64,000 nucleotides of DNA from Puniceibacterium sp. IMCC21224 (GCF_001038505.1 NZ_LDPY01000001.1:2790001-2854000), one strand, 5' to 3'. Counted from the first letter of the stretch, positions 45,972-56,028 are shown. Translations and numbers: made by a program. Notes: generated by a model not told the origin, from the letters alone.

Positions 45972-48900
45972 CTATTCACCGAGAAAACTGTCGAGCCGAT
46001 CCCACAGGCTATTGTCCAGGAGCAGGTTGAAGCGGAAGTAGAACCCCTCCTGATAGAGATCGGACTGTCCTGTCACACGTCCATTGACGGCGTTGTACCC
46101 AATGGCGAGCATCGCGCCCTTTGCCACGGCAAAGCCGAACTCGGCGCCCAACCCGCTGGTCGCGTTGCCGGCATCGTCCCACAGATGCGCAGCGTTCAGG
46201 CCAATCTGGAACCGTTCGTTGCCAAACTCGTAGTTCACACCGGCCTGGAGCAACTGGGTCGTGGCAGAGGTATTGGCCCGGCCTGCAGTGATAGTTTGAT
46301 GCTGGCCAGCGTATTTCCCGTTGAGGCGCAGATCTTCGTTTGCCTCATAGCTGGCATCAACCGACCACATGTGGGTTTCCGTGCGGCCATGTTTCTGTTC
46401 CAGCCGGTGCTCGTACCAGGCCAGCACGTCCAGACGCGGATTCTTGAGCGGGCGATAGGCTGCACCGATCCGGGTACGGGCGCGGCGGAAATCCTCACCG
46501 TTGCGCTGATCCAGCGCGACACGGGTGCGGGCCAGAACCGCCAGGTCGGGATTGACCTGCGCCGCGATGCCAAGGCTGCCATAGTAGGTGTTGCCGTCCT
46601 CTTCGATCGTGGTGTCGAAATCAGCGTCGCCAACCAAGGTGCCATCGTTGTCTTCCCATTTGGCACCGATTGCGATGCTGGTCAGACGATCGCGACCGCT
46701 TTTGGCCTTGCGCGAATGTTCGATATCCAGCCGAAGTGTGGTCAGGCCGTTCACTTCCCAGACAGCCTCAAAGCCCTTGTGCAACGTCTCTTCCTGATCG
46801 CCGGGGGCTTCGCTGATTTCAAGTGTGCCGCTCAGCCAGTCGGTCATCCGGTATTCCATGCCCAGCCGGGCGCGGCTGATCACCATGTTGTCACCAAAGG
46901 TCAGCTCGACCTCGTTGTAAGACCGCCAGCCGGGTTTGGCCTCACGATACATGCCAAGGATCAGCTCGGCAGGATCATCGCCTTCGCCTGCAATCGGCAG
47001 ACGCAGGCGCGCCTTTACCGATGTGCCGGCGCGGTCGGTCGGGGTCCAATGGCCACCCAGGATCAGAGACGCCTGATCCGAGGTGTCACCGCCGCTGCGC
47101 TTGCGCTGAAGTTCAACGCCAATCTCGCCACGGAACTGGTCGGTGAAGCGTCGCGAATAGAGCGCGTCGACAGTCAGCCGCTCGGTATCGTTGATGCGGT
47201 CCTTTACATATTCGGCGGCCACTTCGAGATCGCTCTTGGCGCTAAGCTCAAGCCCATAGGACAGACGTATCTGGGTGGTGCCAGCGCGTGCCAGCCCGCC
47301 ACCGGCGCGAAAATGGCGCCCGGTGTGAATGGCCTCAAAGCTCAGGCGCTCGCGATCGGTGCGGATATCGTAGGACAGACGCACAGCCGAGTCAGACCGG
47401 CCATTGGCATCTTCGGAACGGGCCACCTCGGCCTCCCAGATGCCGCCAGCCATGGTCTCGTGGCGCAGATAGGCCGACTGAATCCGCTCGCGGGCGGGAT
47501 TACCCTTTTCGGCATCGGCGTGCACGACGCGGGCGCCGATTGTGGTGCGATCGTTCACCGAATAATTCACCTCGCCGCCGTACAACCAGTACCGGTCAGC
47601 GTCGTCCTCTTCGATCTCATAAGTCACACGGATCGACACGGGGTTGCCGTCGATATCGAACTGACGCACCGGATCATCAAAGGTGATGGTGTTGCGGAAA
47701 TAGTCCAACAGGTAATCGGTGCCACGGCGCATCGGTGTCTCGGACAGGATGTCGCCACCCTCTTCGTCACGCACCAGGATTTCCACCCGCTCAGAGCCAT
47801 CGACATAGCCGTCGAGGGTCAGGTCATACGGACCTGAAACACCGCGACCGGCAAATTCCACCACCTTCTGTTCTTGCGAAGTATAGGCGCCAAAGACGGT
47901 GACCGAGACGCGGTCGTTTTCCCAGTGCGCCTGGGCACCGGTGGCCACGCGGCGCTGGCCGCCCAGCTTGAAGGCTGTCGATTCCGGCTCGATCGCGATA
48001 TCGCCATAGAGAACGTAAGACCGGCCCTTTTCCACCTTTACATACAGGTTGGTCGAAGATTGGGCGTCATAACCGCGCTCGGAATTGTCGCCATAGACGG
48101 GATAGTATTCGTCACCCTGAATATCGCGGAACAGACGATCCTCGGTATCACGATCCGAGCTGTAGCGCAGCGTCAGAAGTGCATCGCCCCGGATCGCCCC
48201 CTTGAGGTAGATCTCGCCGCGGAGTCCGGTTGTGGTATCCTCAAAATGGCTGAACTGATCGGCCGGCAACAGCGGACCACCGGTCCCGCCGCTCAATGAC
48301 ACCGCGCCTTCGATCACACCGATCATGATCCGTTCGTTCAGATCCGGCGTAAATGTGACGCGGGTTTCAGCGCTGTCAAAGCTACCGGAAACGGTGATTG
48401 TGTCCGGACCCGAAACTTGCGGCGGGATCAGACCAAAGGTGGCCTCACCATTGTCAATATAGACCTGAACACCGGGAGTGCCGGGGCGGATATCGGTCAC
48501 ATCCCACAGCGCCTTGTCCGCACGCAGGGTCACAGTGGCCGAAGCCGGAACCGGCAGACCGCGTGAATCCAGGATACGCACAACAACAGGCACCACAGAG
48601 ACCGGATTCGCACTGGCAGTATCAGGTGCAATTATCTCCAGCCGGGCGGGGTCGCCGGGGGCGATCAGACGGATCTGGTGGCTCATACGTTCGATACCAA
48701 AGCCATCTTTGCCCACAAGCGTCAGGGTATTTTCACCCGGGCGCAGCTTGACCGCGACGAATTCTGCCGCCTGCACGTTCTCGGCAGCCCAGCTGGTCTG
48801 CTCTCCGATCCGGTCGCCACCAATGGCGCGGCCGTTGACCTTGAGCCCGAGCGTGAGGTCGCCTTTGCCCTTGACCCGAACATTCTGCGTGCGACGGCCG

Positions 48901-51707
48901 ACGGTCTCGCCATCTTCGAAGTCGAGGAAACCCGGCTCTGAGTTCAGGCTGCGGACGATGCTTTCCAGCGGACGGCGGGCTGCCGCAGTGGCGGTTTTGC
49001 CAGCCAGTGGCGCGCGCCCGGCCTCATCTACCTCGTCAGCCAGCATTTTACCGGTCAGCTGGGTGGTGGTGGGGATACCGGCATCAGAGCGTACCGAACG
49101 TGTGGGATTGCGCTGCCCTTCGATGGGCAGATCGGCCGCAGTCAGGGTGTTCGGGCCCTCATTTTCGGCAAAGCGGTCGCGACGTACGTTGATCTCGGCC
49201 AGCGCCTCGGGGGTACAGGCCTCGACTGCAAAATTTTCGGTACGCAACTCGCCGCGGCGCAGTGGCACGATACGCGATCCACCACGACGCAGGTCGTTGG
49301 TGCGTGTCACGCTCACTTCGGTGCCGACAGGCAGGGTTTCACCCTGAACCTGAAAGGCGTGGGTGACCGGACGCAGAGCGGGCAGCGAATATTTACCGTT
49401 GATGTCGGTGACAACAAACAAACCTTCCTGGGTCACGATACGCACCCCCGGGATACCCGGCTCGCGTTCATCGCCCTGGATGTCGTCCTGCACACCATTG
49501 CCGTCGCAATCCATGAAAACGGTACCGACAACAGTGCCCTGGCGGGAAAACACGCCGCCAGAATTGTCCAGCCGCACCATGGCACGGGCCAGCGGCGACT
49601 GCCGCGCGGTTCCAGTGCCAGCCTGACGGCCTGACAGCAGCGCAGAGTTTTCGTTGCGGCCTTCACGGGCAGCGGCGGTGAAATGCATCACATAGCTCAG
49701 CTCATAGCTGGTCAGCGGTGCCAGAATACCGAGGTTGAAGATCAGGTCGTTGTCGCCGTCGCGGACAGGATCGGCCAGCGCCTCACCTTCGAGGGAAACC
49801 GAGCCTTCGACCAGCGCCACGCCAAACGGCGGACGGTCAAGAATCTGCGCATCCACCAGCGCCTGATGCATGTTGTTGGTAACATCCATCGTGTAGGTCA
49901 CAAATTCCCCCTGCGACACACGGGTGCGGTCCGCATGTTTGCTCAGGGCAATCGGCGCGCCGTAAAACGGGTCAACGGGAATGTCCGACACAGCCAGCAT
50001 GCCACCGATGTGAGTGAACTCTGCACCAAAGGCGGCATCGGTCACCGCACGGCCAAAGCCGGGGAAATCCAGCCGAACCGAGGGAAAGCTCCACTCGGGG
50101 GCATCGACGGTCACATAACGATAGTTGCCCGCATCGACATCGCCAAAGGCGAAAAAGCCGCGTGCATCAGTCTCGACCCGCGCAACTTCGCGACCAGTTG
50201 AAACATCAAGCAGCGCAATTGTAACCGCATCGACAGGCAAGTTGGTGATCGCGTTGAACAGAAAGTTGCCGGGATCGATCATCAGATCGTCTTCGAGGAT
50301 GGTGTCGCCGCAGCGCGCCTGAGCGTACAGCATATCCCCCTGTGCCGAAGCCATCACACCATCGCCCGTGCGGGATTGCGCCATAACAGCCACCGGCAGC
50401 GGCGCGATCAGGAACACGCCGGTATTTACGCCGGTCTCGCGGGCCAGAACGGTTTCAACATCGCCGGTGATCGTGCTGCGCACCGAAACCGAAACCGTGT
50501 CGATGTTTTGGCTCAGGTTACAGGCGCCCGCAACGATACGCAGGTTCAAGTCGCTTTCGAGCTGCCCGGAATCGGTCGTCTCTCCGGTCTCGGGGTTGAT
50601 GAAATTAAGTGTCGCGTCCTGCCCCGAGATAAGATCGTGGGTGACGGGGTTCGAATTCAACGCAAAGGCGTCATCGCCGCCACCAACATAGGTTTGGGCC
50701 ATGTTGTCAACGACAACCGCGCCAAGCGCATGGTCAACACGCACCGAAAACGCCGGATCGCTAGAGCGGCCCACCGGGTAGTTTCCCTGGTGGAAAAAGG
50801 CGATCGCGTCGACATCAGCCGACTCGGACGGAGCCCGGGTCGTGTAGGTCTGCGCGGCGTCGCCACGCTTGTGAAACAGCGCCTCCATGCCGCCTGTCTG
50901 CTCGATTCGCTCAAACACGGTGTTGAGCGGGATCTCGTCTCGCAGCAGAACGCCGGTGACGGTGCTGCCATCAATGCGCAGAGTCGCGCCATCAATCGCA
51001 TTGTATCCTTCGACCGGCGCTTCTGAGTTGTTGCGCAGACGCAGGCCATAGCGCAGCACAGTGCTGTCGTCGCCAGGCTGAATGGTCTGCTCTTTTTCAA
51101 GCTCGAGTGCTGCCGATACGATGGTGGTGCGCCCGTCAGCGGCCCCGATCAGCGGCGCGGCTTCGTCTTCGTTCCCTGCCGTGGCGGTCAGGGTTGCGGA
51201 GAACCGGTCACCGGTTTGCGCAGTCGCCGAGACCCGGAAGCTGTAGATGAAGCTAAGATACTCACCCGCTGCCAAAGAGGCGGAATAGGTTTCATCGATA
51301 ACAGGTTCGCCCGGATCGACCATCCCATTGCCATTCAGGTCAAGCACCAGGCTAGCCTCAGCAATGAGTTCGTCGTTGCCCTGTGTCGTGATCCGCGGGT
51401 TGATCTGCAGCGGCATGTTGCCGACATTGCTAACCTGGAAATAATATTGCGCGAAGGTACCGCGAGACAGGATCAGGTCGGTGTACCCTTCGACTTCAAG
51501 AGCGGGAACTTCGGTGACGCGTGCCTCGACCGGGTTCGAACTTACGGTCTCCATCAGGCCAAGCGCGGTATTGAAATAGGTGGTCTGGGCGATGTTGCGG
51601 ATAATCGTTCCAGCGGGTGTCGGAGCGGCCAGAGCCATATCGGGGATCGTAGAGAGGGGTACAGCGGTTACCGCGCAAAAACCCATCATACGAAGAAAAC
51701 TGCGCAT
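45972..51707 (-). CDS. Giant secreted protein: DUF11/SdrD-like modules joined to an outer-membrane-barrel-like C-terminus
   Basis: A 1911-residue protein with a signal peptide (about 1-27, ending ALAAP). The N-terminal third has DUF11-type beta-sandwich modules (for instance LELEKEQTIQPGDDS, and IALSKHADRTRVSQGEFVT near 605). An SdrD B-like unit (TVFMDCDGNGVQDD, about 725-740) is next. Around 1020-1100 lies a bacterial-Ig-like domain (VRILDSRGLPVPASATVTLR). From about 1150 on, alternating amphipathic strands with turns such as GLRGEIYLKGAIRGDALLTL fit a TonB-receptor/porin-like barrel up to FYFRFNLLLD, followed by a short polar tail. It would be anchored in the outer membrane with modules outside. 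An AAAGGAG site precedes the ATG. It is the last gene of the operon. Confidence 0.85.
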   Translation of the reverse strand: MRSFLRMMGFCAVTAVPLSTIPDMALAAPTPAGTIIRNIAQTTYFNTALGLMETVSSNPVEARVTEVPALEVEGYTDLILSRGTFAQYYFQVSNVGNMPLQINPRITTQGNDELIAEASLVLDLNGNGMVDPGEPVIDETYSASLAAGEYLSFIYSFRVSATAQTGDRFSATLTATAGNEDEAAPLIGAADGRTTIVSAALELEKEQTIQPGDDSTVLRYGLRLRNNSEAPVEGYNAIDGATLRIDGSTVTGVLLRDEIPLNTVFERIEQTGGMEALFHKRGDAAQTYTTRAPSESADVDAIAFFHQGNYPVGRSSDPAFSVRVDHALGAVVVDNMAQTYVGGGDDAFALNSNPVTHDLISGQDATLNFINPETGETTDSGQLESDLNLRIVAGACNLSQNIDTVSVSVRSTITGDVETVLARETGVNTGVFLIAPLPVAVMAQSRTGDGVMASAQGDMLYAQARCGDTILEDDLMIDPGNFLFNAITNLPVDAVTIALLDVSTGREVARVETDARGFFAFGDVDAGNYRYVTVDAPEWSFPSVRLDFPGFGRAVTDAAFGAEFTHIGGMLAVSDIPVDPFYGAPIALSKHADRTRVSQGEFVTYTMDVTNNMHQALVDAQILDRPPFGVALVEGSVSLEGEALADPVRDGDNDLIFNLGILAPLTSYELSYVMHFTAAAREGRNENSALLSGRQAGTGTARQSPLARAMVRLDNSGGVFSRQGTVVGTVFMDCDGNGVQDDIQGDEREPGIPGVRIVTQEGLFVVTDINGKYSLPALRPVTHAFQVQGETLPVGTEVSVTRTNDLRRGGSRIVPLRRGELRTENFAVEACTPEALAEINVRRDRFAENEGPNTLTAADLPIEGQRNPTRSVRSDAGIPTTTQLTGKMLADEVDEAGRAPLAGKTATAAARRPLESIVRSLNSEPGFLDFEDGETVGRRTQNVRVKGKGDLTLGLKVNGRAIGGDRIGEQTSWAAENVQAAEFVAVKLRPGENTLTLVGKDGFGIERMSHQIRLIAPGDPARLEIIAPDTASANPVSVVPVVVRILDSRGLPVPASATVTLRADKALWDVTDIRPGTPGVQVYIDNGEATFGLIPPQVSGPDTITVSGSFDSAETRVTFTPDLNERIMIGVIEGAVSLSGGTGGPLLPADQFSHFEDTTTGLRGEIYLKGAIRGDALLTLRYSSDRDTEDRLFRDIQGDEYYPVYGDNSERGYDAQSSTNLYVKVEKGRSYVLYGDIAIEPESTAFKLGGQRRVATGAQAHWENDRVSVTVFGAYTSQEQKVVEFAGRGVSGPYDLTLDGYVDGSERVEILVRDEEGGDILSETPMRRGTDYLLDYFRNTITFDDPVRQFDIDGNPVSIRVTYEIEEDDADRYWLYGGEVNYSVNDRTTIGARVVHADAEKGNPARERIQSAYLRHETMAGGIWEAEVARSEDANGRSDSAVRLSYDIRTDRERLSFEAIHTGRHFRAGGGLARAGTTQIRLSYGLELSAKSDLEVAAEYVKDRINDTERLTVDALYSRRFTDQFRGEIGVELQRKRSGGDTSDQASLILGGHWTPTDRAGTSVKARLRLPIAGEGDDPAELILGMYREAKPGWRSYNEVELTFGDNMVISRARLGMEYRMTDWLSGTLEISEAPGDQEETLHKGFEAVWEVNGLTTLRLDIEHSRKAKSGRDRLTSIAIGAKWEDNDGTLVGDADFDTTIEEDGNTYYGSLGIAAQVNPDLAVLARTRVALDQRNGEDFRRARTRIGAAYRPLKNPRLDVLAWYEHRLEQKHGRTETHMWSVDASYEANEDLRLNGKYAGQHQTITAGRANTSATTQLLQAGVNYEFGNERFQIGLNAAHLWDDAGNATSGLGAEFGFAVAKGAMLAIGYNAVNGRVTGQSDLYQEGFYFRFNLLLDNSLWDRLDSFLGE

Positions 51708-51750
51708 CAGTTCGCTCCTTTGAGAAGGTGTGGTTACAAAAAAATCGAGG

Positions 51751-51784
51751 GAAAAAGCCCCCGCCGAGAAACATGGCGGGGGCT
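51751..51784 (-). terminator. Rho-independent terminator inside the surface operon
   Basis: On the minus strand AGCCCCCGCC / GGCGGGGGCT with a nine-base loop is followed by TTTTT, the canonical layout. It lies 14 bases after the DUF11-protein stop and 44 before the 1911-residue gene start. It probably limits read-through, so the barrel protein is made in lower amounts than the repeat protein. Confidence 0.85.
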
Positions 51785-51797
51785 GAGTTGGGTGGAC

Positions 51798-54434
51798 TTA
51801 GTTATCCACCTGCACGGTGAACTCCAGTCTCGCGAACCCACCAGGCAGGACCGAACCGTGGTCGCTTGAGACGCTGCTGGCTGTAATCGTCGCCGTGCTG
51901 GTTCCAGGGAACAGGGCTTCGTCGCACAGACCGCCGCAGTTCGTCACGGTGGTGTAGCCAGGTGCCGCATCCGAGATAACCACGTCGGTAGCTTCGAATG
52001 CGCCGGTGTTTTCCGCTTCGATCATGTAGCGGATGCACTGGCCCGGCTCGACGTCCTGACGGAACTTAGTGAAGGTACCGACTGTTCCGTCACAGGCTGC
52101 GTCGATGTACTGATACTTGTTCAGCGTTACATCACCCGAAACAATGACAATCCGGTCTTCGGCTGCGTTGTCCGCGGCGTTCGCATCAGTTCCGGCACCC
52201 AAGTTCAGGGCTGTGCCCAGCGTCAGCGTACCGATTTCCGAAACACCAGCCGTCGCAGTCGAAGGCGTCTGCACACGGTAGATCACCGAGATGGTCTCGC
52301 CCGGCAGCAGGCCGTTCACGCCAGCCGACACACCGTCGGTCAGGTCGTTGAAGTTGTCGATCACCGGATCGGTCGGATCAAGTACGCCGTCACCGTTCTG
52401 GTCCCAGAAGATGGCGCCAGAGAAGTTGGACAGACCGCTTTCGAGGATCGAACCTTCGGTCACTGCGACGTTACCTTCGTTGGTGATCGTGTGCAGCATG
52501 TCGACAACACCACCCGGCGAGGCCTGAACGCTTTGATCTTCGATGATCTGCACGTCGTAGACTTCGCTGACGGTCACAGCGTTGACGATACGGTCAGACT
52601 GGCCAGAGACCGAGCTTTCTACCTTGATGTCAACCAATGTGTCACCCGGTGCCGCGTCATCTGCGGGAACCACAGTCACGGTCAGGGTTGTCGACGCACC
52701 GGATGAGATTGTGCCGGTGTTTGTGACCAGCGAACCATTGGCATCGCGGAATTCAACCGTCCAGCCCGGCGGCAGTGCCTGATCAAGCGACAGATTGTAG
52801 CTGTCGGACACGGGGCCGTTGTTTTCCACAACCATCGGGAACGATACCGGGGTGCCGGGATCGGTGGCATTGGTCACCCAGGGGTCACCGCCGTTTGTGG
52901 GGAATGCGCCGTCGCCTTCGAAACCGAGCACTGCGTTTTCAAGGTCTACGCTTGCGGCCAGAACGGCACCGGTGAATTCGGCTGTCGAGGTGTCAGAGAC
53001 GCCCGAACCTTCCGAAGTCGTGGTGATGATCGCAGTATAGTCAGCAGCTGCAGTCGGGGTCACATCGGTAGGCAGAGTGGCGATCAGCGTCACAAGGGCG
53101 CTCTCACCGATGCCCAGCGGTCCGACCGAGCCGATGATCGGTGTCACACCGTCGGCACCAACGATGCGGAAGGTCGTGCCAACCGGGAAGTCGTCGTTCG
53201 CTACGTCCAGCGTCAGGCTGTCAGCTTCGTTCGAATTGTTGGTCAGAACAAACTCATGACGGATGGTGCTGCCCTGAAAGACATCGCCGGTTTCGGTGAC
53301 AATATCGTTCTGCGCTGCGTCGTCATCAGTTGCCGAAGTCACTGCGCCGTTGGGCGAACCGTCAGCATTGATCGCGGTATCAGCGATCGAAACCGAGTAC
53401 TGGTTGTCAACAACGATCGAGGCGGTGTTCGACGGCGGGAAGTCAACGCCATCAACAGTCTGGGACGCCACGTTGGTGATGACACCTGCGTTGGCTGTGG
53501 TTGCGACTGTCGCCTGGAACGTTACACTGCCGGACCGGCCCGAACCGATCGATGACAGGCTGAAGTTCACAGTCTGGCTGCTGTCGTGGTCAAAGGCCAT
53601 CGTCTCGCCGCCGCCGTTGGTCGCATCGACAACTGTGGAACCGTTGGCGTCGTCCAAAATGCCCGCCGCATCCGACCATCTGGCCGACCCCGGCACATAG
53701 ACCAGGCCTGCGTTCAGAACGTCCTGTGCAGTGTAGTTGTTGGCTGCTGCCAGACCTGTGCTCGAATAGGTCAGGGTGATGGTGACCGTATCACCTGCGT
53801 CGATGATGTTGGGATTGCCGCTGGATGCTGCGTCTGCGACCATCGACTTGACCAACTCGACAATGGCGCCGTTCGAGATCGTCAGTGTATCGGTGTTCGA
53901 CGCCTGAATGGTGCCGTCAAGCTGCGATACAGACAGAACGGTGATTGTGTCGGAACCAGTGCCTGTCGACGGTACTGTTGCTTCGATCACGACACCAAAC
54001 TGCTCACCAGGTGCGAGGACCGGGGTTTCGGTCAGCGGGGTGGCGCTGTCTGCAACACCATCCATGTTCGCATCCGGGTAGAATACCAGCTGCGACGTGT
54101 CGAGCGTGCCGCTGTTGTCTTCGGTGGCGGTCAGGTCGTATGCATCCGGGCCGTTACCTTCGTTGGTGATGATGTGCGGCAGGAATGCCTTACCACCGGG
54201 GGCGATGGTTTCGGTGTTGTCCGAGGTCAGCGTAACACCGGCAACCTGCTGAACCACGGTTTCAACCGTGTTCGAGGTCACTGTGATCGTGTCGCCTGCC
54301 GAGTTGGTGTAGGTGGCGACTGCCTGGTTACCAATGACCGACCCGGCTTCGGGGGCGGCATAGACTGCTGTGCCGATTACGGCAGAGACAGCCACTACGC
54401 TCGCGGAGCGCAGGAAAAAAGGTTGATGATACAC
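51798..54434 (-). CDS. Secreted DUF11-repeat protein
   Basis: An 878-residue protein starting at GTG with an AAGG site, with a signal peptide (SASVVAVSAVIGTAVYAAP, cleavage about residue 27). It is acidic, rich in Thr, Ser, Asp, Gly and Asn, poor in Cys and Lys, and consists of about six DUF11-like beta-sandwich modules. Recurrent signatures are ITNEGNGPDAYDLTATEDNSG (near 90), NNSNEADSLTLDV (near 400), ENNGPVSDSYNLSLDQALPPG (near 540), ITNEGNVAVTEG (near 650) and ENTGAFEATDVV (near 810). The shared NxGN/NNGP-DSYNL theme points to internal duplication. It is probably a surface or extracellular matrix component. Four late cysteines (YIDAACDG, PGQCIRY, NCGGLCD) may form disulfides. Confidence 0.87.
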   Translation of the reverse strand: MYHQPFFLRSASVVAVSAVIGTAVYAAPEAGSVIGNQAVATYTNSAGDTITVTSNTVETVVQQVAGVTLTSDNTETIAPGGKAFLPHIITNEGNGPDAYDLTATEDNSGTLDTSQLVFYPDANMDGVADSATPLTETPVLAPGEQFGVVIEATVPSTGTGSDTITVLSVSQLDGTIQASNTDTLTISNGAIVELVKSMVADAASSGNPNIIDAGDTVTITLTYSSTGLAAANNYTAQDVLNAGLVYVPGSARWSDAAGILDDANGSTVVDATNGGGETMAFDHDSSQTVNFSLSSIGSGRSGSVTFQATVATTANAGVITNVASQTVDGVDFPPSNTASIVVDNQYSVSIADTAINADGSPNGAVTSATDDDAAQNDIVTETGDVFQGSTIRHEFVLTNNSNEADSLTLDVANDDFPVGTTFRIVGADGVTPIIGSVGPLGIGESALVTLIATLPTDVTPTAAADYTAIITTTSEGSGVSDTSTAEFTGAVLAASVDLENAVLGFEGDGAFPTNGGDPWVTNATDPGTPVSFPMVVENNGPVSDSYNLSLDQALPPGWTVEFRDANGSLVTNTGTISSGASTTLTVTVVPADDAAPGDTLVDIKVESSVSGQSDRIVNAVTVSEVYDVQIIEDQSVQASPGGVVDMLHTITNEGNVAVTEGSILESGLSNFSGAIFWDQNGDGVLDPTDPVIDNFNDLTDGVSAGVNGLLPGETISVIYRVQTPSTATAGVSEIGTLTLGTALNLGAGTDANAADNAAEDRIVIVSGDVTLNKYQYIDAACDGTVGTFTKFRQDVEPGQCIRYMIEAENTGAFEATDVVISDAAPGYTTVTNCGGLCDEALFPGTSTATITASSVSSDHGSVLPGGFARLEFTVQVDN

Positions 54435-54489
54435 GATGTTTTACCTTGTAATTAGACATGGTTAGAGGGGCTATGGAAGGGATTGGGGA

Positions 54490-55002
54490 TCAGTTGACCC
54501 GCACCCGGTACACATTGAGAGCGGCTTTACCGGCCTCGAGGGGTTCGGAAAGATTCCAGCGAACGGCAACGATATCGCCCTCGGGAAGCGGTTCCTGACG
54601 CAGTGTGCCGGACTCATCGGCAACAAGGCGCATGGCAGGGAGGGACGACCATTCGAGCCCCTCATTTTCCGGGTCGAGTTCAGCCTGAACTTCGAACACG
54701 GCCGGAACAGAGCTGCTCTGCGCGCCCAGCGTGATGGTCACGCCTTCGGGCACCGGTGCAGCGATAACGAGACCGGACATATTGTCCTCTGTCTTGTTTA
54801 CATGGCTCAGCTGGTAATGGATGACTTCGCCCGGTTTGACGGATTCGCGTGCAACGAGTTGTTCGTTGCCGGCGGCGTCTGCCTCGACGATCATGTAAGA
54901 AAAATTGCTTTCGAGTGCTTCTGCCGAAACGGAGGCGCCGGCGATGCAAAGGGTCAGACCGGCCAAGACCGAGCGACTGACGCTGTTTGTTATAATAGAC
55001 AT
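54490..55002 (-). CDS. Small secreted partner of the DUF11 proteins
   Basis: A 170-residue protein with a signal peptide (SRSVLAGLTLCIAGASVSAE, cleavage near 28). It has a beta-sandwich pattern (RESVKPGEVIHYQLSHVNKT, AAPVPEGVTITLG), like a single DUF11-type domain. An AAGGGA ribosome site precedes the ATG. It is first of the operon, 55 bases before the DUF11 gene. It could be a minor subunit, chaperone or adhesin. The long frame upstream of the ATG is not used. Confidence 0.78.
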   Translation of the reverse strand: MSIITNSVSRSVLAGLTLCIAGASVSAEALESNFSYMIVEADAAGNEQLVARESVKPGEVIHYQLSHVNKTEDNMSGLVIAAPVPEGVTITLGAQSSSVPAVFEVQAELDPENEGLEWSSLPAMRLVADESGTLRQEPLPEGDIVAVRWNLSEPLEAGKAALNVYRVRVN

Positions 55003-55107
55003 TTTTGTTTCCCTTAATAAGCCGGGCTGGACCGGCGGTTTTCGCTCTGGCCACAAATCTGTGTCCGTTGCCTGGACAACATGACCCGGCGAAGCTGGCA
55101 AAGCTGG

Positions 55108-55161
55108 TGAGCGAAAGGTTAACGAGGTAGCCTTGAAGGCAGTGCGGTAACCTTTCGGATA
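55108..55161 (-). promoter_or_regulatory. Inverted pair of CTTTYG motifs upstream of the surface operon
   Basis: TGAGCGAAAGGTTA (55108-55121) and TAACCTTTCGGATA (55148-55161) face each other; their inner 10 bases (CGAAAGGTTA / TAACCTTTCG) are perfectly complementary. The centres are 40 bases apart, near four helical turns. They lie 106-159 bases before the first gene of the operon, a usual place for an activator. Confidence 0.55.
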
Positions 55162-55283
55162 GTCGGGCTATTGAAATAGATCACCGTCAACTATTCCCGT
55201 GGGCAACGAATACGGCCCGTCGGCGTCTGCCCATCAGGGGAAAAGGCGAATCAGAGCCTTTGCGCAATAACAACCGAATCGAA

Positions 55284-55311
55284 AAAGCCGCCCGTTTTAA
55301 GGGGCGGCTTT
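55284..55311 (-). terminator. Rho-independent terminator of the response-regulator gene
   Basis: AAAGCCGCCC / GGGCGGCTTT with an eight-base loop and T runs on both strands (TTTTT on the minus side). It is about 100 bases after the regulator's stop and would end that transcript before the surface-operon promoter. Confidence 0.85.
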
Positions 55312-55407
55312 ATATCTGTGAATTAAAGCTATGCGGAGGTTCGGTTCAAAAGACCAGATCCGAACGAAAGTCTCCTGGCCGGAACTCAGGACACGACGCG
55401 CCCCGGT

Positions 55408-56028
55408 TCAGACAAAACCGGCGTCGCGGGCCATGATCGCCGCATCGGTACGGTTCTTGGCCGATAGCTTGCGACATAGCGTCTTTACATGCAGTTTGAT
55501 GGTCACTTCCTGCAATTCGAGATCGCGCGCGATCTCTTTGTTGGACTTCGCCCCCATCAACCCGCGCAGGACTTGCTTTTCACGCTCTGACAGGGTCTTT
55601 TCGAAATCCGTCTCGGGGGGATCTTCCTTGCCGGACATGAAACCGACTGGCGCATATACCTCACCGGCGGCCATGAACTTGATGGCGTTGACCAACGATT
55701 TTGCTGGCATCGTCTTGGGCAAAAATCCCATCGCCCCCATTTCAAGCGCCTGCTCGGCAATCAAACGTGTACCCGTACCCGAAATGATGCCCACAGGATG
55801 ACCGCCACTGATCAGCAGAGCCTCTTTCAGCCCTTCCAACCCTTTCATCCCCGGCATGGTGTAATCCAGCAGAACCAAATCAAATGGCCCATTCGTGCGC
55901 ATGGATTTAAGTGCTTCGTCCAGATTCTTGGCCATCAGAGTCTGTGCCGTGCCGTCGGTTTCCAAAAACATGGCCAAGGTATCCCGGACCATGTCGTGGT
56001 CGTCTGCAATCAAAATTCTTAAAGCCAT
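55408..56028 (-). CDS. LuxR/NarL-family response regulator
   Basis: A 206-residue protein with a receiver domain (acidic pocket ADD at 8-10, phosphoacceptor Asp55 in LLDYTMPG, conserved Lys in LPKT) and a C-terminal LuxR helix-turn-helix (LSEREKQVLRGLMGAKSNKEIA, then TIKLHVKTLCRKL). A GGAG site precedes the ATG. It is divergent from the exported-protein/hybrid-kinase pair and sits between them and the surface operon, so it is the likely DNA-binding output of that kinase. The CTTTYG motifs are candidate binding sites. Confidence 0.93.
   Translation of the reverse strand: MALRILIADDHDMVRDTLAMFLETDGTAQTLMAKNLDEALKSMRTNGPFDLVLLDYTMPGMKGLEGLKEALLISGGHPVGIISGTGTRLIAEQALEMGAMGFLPKTMPAKSLVNAIKFMAAGEVYAPVGFMSGKEDPPETDFEKTLSEREKQVLRGLMGAKSNKEIARDLELQEVTIKLHVKTLCRKLSAKNRTDAAIMARDAGFV

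Larger units (their letters stand above)
55003..55407. other. Regulatory region between the surface operon and the response-regulator gene
   Basis: These 405 bases hold the promoter for the secreted-protein operon, an inverted pair of CTTTYG motifs and the terminator of the response-regulator gene. No further gene is supported. Confidence 0.6.

Noticed and set aside
45879..47837. 652-residue frame opposite the barrel part of the 1911-residue gene
   Set aside because: Antisense to a protein with a signal peptide, ribosome site and modular structure; it has no recognisable domain.
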